Translations under genes and position numbers: made by a program
Assembly: GCA_029260795.1 (NCBI GenBank)
Contig: JAJDCO010000098.1
Location: 248,001 to 312,000 of the forward strand
DNA length: 64,000 bases
Direction of reading: 5' to 3'
Origin: Planctomycetota bacterium
GTDB taxonomy: Bacteria; Planctomycetota; OFTM77
Shown: positions 61,400 through 64,000 of the stretch, one piece after another
How the letters are laid out: the number at the start of each line of letters is the position of its first letter
Numbering within the stretch: position 1 is the first letter of the stretch
Notes under the pieces: generated by a model
Seen by the model: the letters and a program-made list of their open reading frames with translations, nothing else
What the model was told of the DNA's origin: nothing
Databases searched by the model: none

Positions 61400-62458
61400 T
61401 CAGTTCTTGAAGTCGACGCGCACCGTGTTGGTGATGCCGAAGCTCTGGGGCTGAGCCAGATCGATGTAGACGGCCTGGAAGAAGTAGGACTTGCCGAAGC
61501 CGCCCGGCAGGGTCGCGCTGAACTGGCCGTTCGAGTCGGCCGTGAGGCCGAGGAAGACGTCCGGCGGGAACGGCAGGAGGCGGCCACCCGCGAACGGGGT
61601 GAGCGAGATCTTGCGGGCGACCAGCAGCGCGATCGGCGCGTCGGCCGGCGTGTTCTCGATCAGCAGCGTGGCGCTGCTACCCGTGAACAGCTTCTGGCCG
61701 AAGACCGCGAGGGTCCCGTCGCCCGGTCCGTCGAAGCCGATGTCGTCCTGGACGAACGTGTTCGTCGTGCCCGGCGTGCGCGGCACGTTGAAGTTCGCCT
61801 CGTCGTCGAAGTCGAGAAAGAAGTCCTTCTGGAACTTCGCCGTGTAGTCGCCATCGCGGAAGATGCCGGCCGGCAGGAAGCTGCCGTCGGGGCCGACCGT
61901 CGGGACGTCGTCATAGATCGTGTCGGTGTCCGGGAAGCCGCCGTCGACCATCGCGACTGCGTCGAGGACGATGGAGAGAGTCGGGATCACGCTGGTGCCG
62001 TCATCCTCGGGATCGACGTCGCCGCCCAGCAGCGCGGTGATCGCGTCGACGCCCGCCTGATTGACGGCATTGACGAGATAGAAGGTGTCGGTCCCGTTCT
62101 CGATCACGTTGTCCGAGCCGATGTCGAGGTCCAGGTTGGCCACGGCCGTGTTGCCGAGCACGAAGAACCGGTCGCTCGGGATCGTGTGACCCGTCAGCAC
62201 GAAGGCGCGATCGAGTGTGCCGGCGCTGGCGCTGTCGCCTTCGACGACCAGGACCAGGTGGAAGTCGAGTGAGTAGCCCGGATTGCCGATCAGCTCGATG
62301 AACTCCTGGTCATCGGTGCTGGCGTGGCTGGCGTAGATCTCGTTGATGTGAACCGGCGCGAGCGGGTTGGGCTCGGTACCCGAGAACTGAGCCTGGGCGG
62401 CCGGGCTCAAGATGACCGTGATGACGAGCAGCGCACCAATGGCGAGCAGGTATCTCAT
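61400..62458 (-). CDS. Secreted lamin-tail-domain-like protein, 352 aa
   Basis: The signal peptide MRYLLAIGALLVITVILSPA is cleaved near AQA-QF. The mature start HINEIYASHASTDDQEFIEL and later YSLDFHLVLVVEGD resemble the lamin-tail domain (NEIxxx…EFIEL…), a beta fold of many bacterial extracellular proteins. The rest includes Asp-rich DLDIGSDNVIENGTD, a VPRTPGTTN block typical after lamin-tail domains and a beta-rich C-terminus. GGAGG directly before the ATG is a strong ribosome site. The gene ends in its own terminator. The role is unknown; it is probably a surface or matrix component. Confidence 0.87.
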   Translation of the reverse strand: MRYLLAIGALLVITVILSPAAQAQFSGTEPNPLAPVHINEIYASHASTDDQEFIELIGNPGYSLDFHLVLVVEGDSASAGTLDRAFVLTGHTIPSDRFFVLGNTAVANLDLDIGSDNVIENGTDTFYLVNAVNQAGVDAITALLGGDVDPEDDGTSVIPTLSIVLDAVAMVDGGFPDTDTIYDDVPTVGPDGSFLPAGIFRDGDYTAKFQKDFFLDFDDEANFNVPRTPGTTNTFVQDDIGFDGPGDGTLAVFGQKLFTGSSATLLIENTPADAPIALLVARKISLTPFAGGRLLPFPPDVFLGLTADSNGQFSATLPGGFGKSYFFQAVYIDLAQPQSFGITNTVRVDFKN

Positions 62459-62766
62459 GGAAGCCTCCTTCTGTGGGCGCCTTCGATGCAGGGACTGGTA
62501 GGTTCCTTGCGAAGGCGGGGAACGGAATGGTCAATCGATTGGATCATGGCGGCTCGGCCGAGACGCCGAGCGGACTCTGATCGGGGCACGTCGCGTGCCA
62601 GGAGCAGAATGGCCAGGTCCTCCAACGAGACGGGGCAAGGCAGCCGATGGTTTGTCAAGACCGCGAGAATTCCGTCTCGCTCCGTCGCGGCCCTGTGACA
62701 GGCGCCGCCAATGGAGCGGACTCGAATCGGGCCGGGCGCTTGCTCCCGAAGAGCGACGGTCTTAGC
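62459..62766. other. Divergent intergenic region
   Basis: 308 bases between the lamin-tail-like gene (minus) and the beta-helix lipoprotein (plus). It must contain both promoters. TTGACC and TTGACA hexamers are present on the minus strand, but no well-spaced -10 box was found. No gene is seen. Confidence 0.45.
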
Positions 62767-64000
62767 ATGACACCGATGACCACGCACGCACTGGAAGGGC
62801 GAGATCGAGGCGCCTGGGCACTCCTCGCGGCGCTTGTCGCCCTGCTTCTCAGCGTCGCCGGCTGCGGCTCGGGCGGCGGCAGCGGCGTGATCGCGGGCGG
62901 CGAGATCGACCCTCAGTCGGTCACTGAGCCGCGACCACCGGCTGGGGAGCTCGCCGTGCACCGCCTGGCCGCCCTGAGCTGGAGCGGCGCGCCGGAAGCG
63001 CAGCGCTACCGCATCTACCTGGGTGTCGGCGGTCCTTCCGATCAGCCCGTCGCCGAGACGATCGAGCCGGGCTGGCAGCCGAACGAGCCCCTGGACCGGG
63101 ATCGCCTCTACCGCTGGCGAGTGGATTGGGTGAGCGCGAGCGACGAGGTCGTGCCCGGCCCCGAGTGGTCCTTCCAAACCGCCCGCGAGACCCTCGTGCC
63201 GGACGACGCGGTGAGCATCCAGGCAGCCCTCGACGCCGCTCCGGTCGGTGAGAGAATCCTGCTGCGGCCGGACACCTATCGCGAGACGCTGGACTTCGGC
63301 GGGAAGGCCGTCACGATCGCCAGCCTCGCCGGGCCCCGGTCCACGGTACTCGAAGGCGATGGCCTCGGGCCGGTCGTGACGTTTCGGACCGGCGAGACGA
63401 CGGCGAGCGTGCTCGAGGGGCTGACGATTCGGGGCGGCGGCGGCGAGCGGGGGGGAGGCGTGCGCATCGAAGAGGCGTCCCCGACCCTGCGTGACAACAT
63501 CATTACTCAGAACGTCGCCGAGCGTGGGGCCGGAGTCTACGCCTTTCGCTCCGGCGCCCGCCTCGAGGGCAACCGGATCCGAGGCAATACGGCCGGCGAG
63601 GCGGGAGGCGGGCTGGCCCTCGTGGAGTCGAGCGCCGTGCTCGACTCGAACACGATCGCGAGCAATGAGGTGTTCGGCAGGACGGCTATCCTCGTTCGCG
63701 GTGGCGGCGTGTTCCTGCGCGAGTCGCAGGATCGGCTAGTCGACAACGAGATTCGCGGCAATCGTCTTCACTTCGCCGAGGAGCATCCGGGGACGACCTT
63801 CAGCGCGTTCGGTGGCGGTGTCTACGCTCGCGGCTTCCTCGATGACTCACCCTGCCGCCTCGTCGACAACCGCATCGTCTCGAACACGGCGCTCGCTGCG
63901 GGCCGCGCCTACCTAACGGTGGCCGGCGGCGGCGTGTGGTGTCAGACGGCCGTCGTGCTCGCCAACGACATCCGTTCGAACGAGGTGCGCGCCGACGCGT
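62767..64000 (+). CDS. Right-handed beta-helix lipoprotein, truncated by the window end (411 aa visible)
   Basis: Open from 62767 to the window edge with no stop. The signal peptide ends in the lipobox SVAGC (Cys33), then a Gly/Ser linker. Residues about 60–140 look like an Ig/fibronectin-type domain (LSWSGAPEAQRYRIYLGVGG, LYRWRVDWVS). From about 150 the chain is a right-handed parallel beta-helix (SIQAALDAAPVGERILLRPD, then LRDNIITQNVAERGAGVYA, LEGNRIRGNTAGEAGGGLAL, LVDNEIRGNRL), the NosD/pectate-lyase-like or polymorphic-outer-membrane type. No catalytic residues can be assigned from the visible part. A second in-frame ATG three codons on is possible as start. Confidence 0.85.
   Translation, partial: MTPMTTHALEGRDRGAWALLAALVALLLSVAGCGSGGGSGVIAGGEIDPQSVTEPRPPAGELAVHRLAALSWSGAPEAQRYRIYLGVGGPSDQPVAETIEPGWQPNEPLDRDRLYRWRVDWVSASDEVVPGPEWSFQTARETLVPDDAVSIQAALDAAPVGERILLRPDTYRETLDFGGKAVTIASLAGPRSTVLEGDGLGPVVTFRTGETTASVLEGLTIRGGGGERGGGVRIEEASPTLRDNIITQNVAERGAGVYAFRSGARLEGNRIRGNTAGEAGGGLALVESSAVLDSNTIASNEVFGRTAILVRGGGVFLRESQDRLVDNEIRGNRLHFAEEHPGTTFSAFGGGVYARGFLDDSPCRLVDNRIVSNTALAAGRAYLTVAGGGVWCQTAVVLANDIRSNEVRADA

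Overview
This window is a GC-rich bacterial chromosome segment. It is dense with diderm features: many secreted proteins and lipoproteins, a secretin, a GspK-type pseudopilin and TolB-like/FG-GAP envelope proteins. Gene content (FG-GAP/ASPIC-UnbV lipoprotein, MoxR–DUF58–transglutaminase cluster, long TPR proteins, large sensor fusions, paralogous secreted families) fits Planctomycetota or a similarly built phylum such as Acidobacteriota or Myxococcota. That placement is inference from gene content; no 16S rRNA gene is present.

Layout. 0.3–8 kb: an anchored hypothetical protein, then five tandem paralogues of a secreted protein of about 320–330 residues; hairpin terminators follow four of the five. 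8–10.5 kb: an FG-GAP/TIG/ASPIC protein behind the best sigma-54-type promoter match in the window. 10.6–17 kb (minus strand): a coiled-coil protein, a MamK-like actin, a MoxR ATPase, a DUF58 protein and a TgpA-type transglutaminase. 17.3–25.4 kb: a BY-kinase-like ATPase, hpt, fusA, a class IV aminotransferase, a TPR protein and a dicarboxylate symporter. 25.4–26.7 kb: a coupled zinc/HTH pair and a tRNA-Ala(CGC). 26.7–37.2 kb (minus strand): a sensor with a degenerate receiver, small membrane and zinc proteins, a Lon-N-domain protein, Mrp, a GT-C-like glycosyltransferase and two tandem TPR proteins. 37.7–42.6 kb: two lipoproteins. 42.8–45.5 kb: rpsO–pnp. 45.6–51.4 kb: a 1921-residue sensor running from a CBM9-like module to a sigma-54 AAA+ domain. 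51.4–55.3 kb: an AT-richer repeat-bearing gap, a small secreted protein, a short secretin and GspK. 55.3–59.6 kb: repeats, then a conserved operon tpiA–secG–yicC–gmk–coaC–coaB. 59.6–64 kb: an ATPase, a duplicated non-coding block, a lamin-tail-like secreted protein and a truncated beta-helix lipoprotein.

The most unusual items are the MamK-like actin with its coiled-coil neighbour, the CBM9-to-sigma-54 single-chain regulator, and the five-member secreted family with candidate sigma-54 sites nearby. All functional links between them are inference.

Many long ORFs on the opposite strand of real genes are high-GC shadows and were left out. Starts were moved downstream wherever a Shine-Dalgarno sequence and signal peptide, or a conserved N-terminus, supported it.
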